Source: Ruminococcus sp. (GTDB lineage: Bacteria; Bacillota; Clostridia; Oscillospirales; Ruminococcaceae). Taken from it: a stretch of 64,000 nt of DNA. Shown here piece by piece: positions 62,130 through 64,000 of the stretch. The notes beneath the pieces are model-generated. The model saw nothing but the letters and a program-made list of their open reading frames with translations, ran no database searches and was not told the origin of the DNA. Made by a program: the position numbers and the translations under genes. The stretch is taken from NCBI GenBank assembly GCA_029060755.1, contig JAIDTI010000004.1:1-64000 (forward strand). The letters are read 5' to 3'. Numbering within the stretch: position 1 is the stretch's first letter; each line of letters begins with the position of its first letter.

Positions 62130-64000
62130 GGATTGGTGTTGATTATTATCCTGAACAGTGGGATAAGTCAATGTGGAAAAAAGATGCGGAGTTAATGGCA
62201 CGGACTGGTGTAAAAATTGTGCGTATGGGCGAATTTTCGTGGGCGAGAATTGAGCCAGAGGACGGCAGATTTAATTTTTCATGGCTTGATGAAGTTGTCA
62301 GTATCTTTGCAAAGCATATGATAAAAGTCGTTCTTGGACTGCCTACGAATTGTCCGCCGTTGTGGCTTTATGAAAAATACCCCCAGATAATCAGAACAGG
62401 TATGGACGGAAACAGAGTTCAGCTTGGAATACGCAGTCACAGATGTCTGAACTCACCCATATTCAGAGCGTATGCAAAAAGAATGGCTGATGTTATGGTA
62501 AGTCATTTTGCTATGAATCTTGCTGTTATAGCTTGGCAGATTGATAATGAACTTCGTGCAAATATGTGTGCTTGTGATGTATGCCGAAACAGATTCCGTG
62601 AATGGCTTGTTGAAAAATATGACGACCTGAACGGTATAAACGAAGCTTTCGGCAATGTTGTATGGGGAGGAGAATACAGTAGTATATCGCAGATTCAGCC
62701 TCCGTCTGATTATCCTGACGCATGGCAGAATCCGTCTTTGTGCCTTGAATGGTATCGTTTTACATCTTTCAGTACAGCAGATTTTGTAAATGATATGATG
62801 TGTGTTGTAAAAAAATACTGTCCTAAAATTCCCGTGACAACAAATGCAGGTTTTACTGAATATACTCCGGATTTCTATAAGTTATTTGATATGCTTGATT
62901 TTGTTTCATATAATAACTATCCTCCGGTAAAAATATATGATGATTCTGATTATTATTATTCCCATGCTTTTCATCTTGATTTGATGCGTGGACTTAAAGA
63001 ACAGCATTTCTGGGTTATGGAACAGCTTAGCGGTATAACAGGCGGTTGGACTCCCATGTCATCAAGTCCAAAAGCAGGAATGATTATTGGATATTCTTTG
63101 CAGGCTATTATACATGGTGCTGATACGGTCATGCACTTCCGCTGGCGGACAGCTCTTAAAGGTGCGGAACAGTTCAATCATGGAATACTTGACCATAGCA
63201 ATATACCAAACAGACGCTTTTTTGAATTTTCTGAACTCTGTAAAAAGGCGGAGCAGATTAGCGTGCTTGACAATACGGTTATTCTGTCGGATATAGCTAT
63301 ACTTTATTCTCCTGAATCAGAAAAAGCACTTGAATTTCAGCCACAGACTGAAAATTTCAGCTATATAAATCAGCTTAAAGCTTTTCACTCTGCTTTTACA
63401 CGTTTCGGAGCAAATGTTGATGTTGTTGCACCTGATACGGATTTGACAAGATATAAAATTGTTGTAGCACCATCACTTTTCATAATCAACAGGAAAGAAA
63501 CTGAAAATATATATCGCTATGTAATAAACGGTGGTACACTTGTACTCACAACAAGAAGCGGAGTAAAAGACAGCAGTAACAACTGCATAATGGAAGCTCT
63601 GCCTACTGTTTACAAGGAACTTATCGGGGCAGAAGTATATGAATATAATCCAATCGGAAATGACATATGTGCAATAAAGGATTTTGCAGATAATGAGTTT
63701 ATATGCAGTCATTGGTGCGATAATATGAAGCTTACGACAGCAAAGGCTTATGCTGAATATGTCAGCGGTGAATACTATTCTATGCCTGCAATAACTCTGA
63801 ATAAATACTGCAATGGCTTTGCGTATTATATTGGTACAGTATGCAGGTCTGATTTTTATGAAAATCTTGCATCTAATCTTATGAGGCAGACAAGAATCCC
63901 GAAACTTAAGGACTTGCCTGAAGGTATTGAGGTTACAACACGCACAAACGGTACAGAAGAATATATCTGTTTTTTCAATAATTCTGAAAAGAAAGCATCT
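62126..64000 (+). CDS. GH42 beta-galactosidase (3' end off right edge)
   Basis: 625 codons visible with no stop. Cleaves terminal beta-galactosides inside the cell (no signal peptide). The acid/base is Glu142 in WQIDNEL, the nucleophile is Glu299 in WVMEQLSG. Cys107, Cys148, Cys150 and Cys153 match the GH42 zinc cluster. The trimerisation domain follows. The last of the C-terminal beta domain is cut. Four-base overlap with the phosphatase gene means it is carried on the recN-operon transcript unless it has a separate promoter. Confidence 0.94.
   Translation, partial: MRIGVDYYPEQWDKSMWKKDAELMARTGVKIVRMGEFSWARIEPEDGRFNFSWLDEVVSIFAKHMIKVVLGLPTNCPPLWLYEKYPQIIRTGMDGNRVQLGIRSHRCLNSPIFRAYAKRMADVMVSHFAMNLAVIAWQIDNELRANMCACDVCRNRFREWLVEKYDDLNGINEAFGNVVWGGEYSSISQIQPPSDYPDAWQNPSLCLEWYRFTSFSTADFVNDMMCVVKKYCPKIPVTTNAGFTEYTPDFYKLFDMLDFVSYNNYPPVKIYDDSDYYYSHAFHLDLMRGLKEQHFWVMEQLSGITGGWTPMSSSPKAGMIIGYSLQAIIHGADTVMHFRWRTALKGAEQFNHGILDHSNIPNRRFFEFSELCKKAEQISVLDNTVILSDIAILYSPESEKALEFQPQTENFSYINQLKAFHSAFTRFGANVDVVAPDTDLTRYKIVVAPSLFIINRKETENIYRYVINGGTLVLTTRSGVKDSSNNCIMEALPTVYKELIGAEVYEYNPIGNDICAIKDFADNEFICSHWCDNMKLTTAKAYAEYVSGEYYSMPAITLNKYCNGFAYYIGTVCRSDFYENLASNLMRQTRIPKLKDLPEGIEVTTRTNGTEEYICFFNNSEKKAS

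Noticed and set aside
1-64000. tRNA or rRNA genes, insertion sequences, prophage or att sites
   Set aside because: No CCA-ended cloverleaf candidates, rRNA segments, transposase or integrase motifs were found in either strand.

Overview
The window is AT-rich, densely coding DNA from a low-GC, spore-forming Clostridia member. The best guess is a Ruminococcus-like Oscillospiraceae. The evidence is a complete spoIIAA-AB-AC operon, a complete eight-gene spoIIIA operon, clostridial gene orders (lepA-hemW, tig-clpP-clpX, asp23-nusB-xseAB-ispA-dxs-tlyA-nadK-argR-recN), and a secreted papain-like protease ending in a type I dockerin, the docking module of cellulosome systems. No rRNA, tRNA, IS element, prophage or CRISPR array was seen.

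Layout. 1-3.6 kb: a class A PBP cut by the left edge (minus), a small membrane protein and a flavin reductase. 3.7-5.1 kb: spoIIA operon (sigma F and its regulators). 5.1-8.9 kb: minus-strand lepA operon ending in hemW, with three small unknown genes between. 9-12.7 kb: acetate kinase converging on a P-type ATPase. 12.7-16.8 kb: maf, DUF1015, a DUF3267 membrane protein, a patatin and an endonuclease/phosphatase-fold gene broken by a one-base frameshift. 16.8-22.8 kb: protein quality control (a ClpC-like ATPase without a visible UVR/M-domain stretch, a small Cys/Gly membrane peptide, clpX, clpP, trigger factor). 22.8-28.2 kb: minus operon of two signal peptidases, rbgA, rnhB, yraN, thrC and a phosphoesterase. 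28.2-32.6 kb: rplS with a long leader, a radical-SAM pair, cdd, DUF896 and a membrane protein. 32.7-39.2 kb: plus operon for tRNA/rRNA modification (tmcAL, mnmA, trmN6, rsmI) with a C39-like lipoprotein, a HAD phosphatase and a membrane protein. 39.2-43 kb: PHP phosphoesterase, YdcF protein, dockerin protease. 43.2-47.1 kb: sugar-type ABC importer (binding protein and two permeases, no ATPase). 47.1-62.1 kb: spoIIIAA-AH, then the nusB-to-recN housekeeping block. 62.1 kb to the right edge: phosphatase and a GH42 beta-galactosidase cut by the edge.

Many promoters can be read directly as -35/-10 pairs with 16-18 bp spacing, and four convincing hairpin-plus-T-run terminators are visible. No wholly new multi-gene system is evident. 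The most interesting local signals are the divergent mirror-image promoters joining a ClpC-like unfoldase to a 48-residue Cys/Gly membrane peptide, the A7-tract frameshift in the nuclease-fold gene, the strong hairpin between the sugar-binding protein and its permease, the L19 leader, and a possible AUU-started leader peptide in front of dxs.
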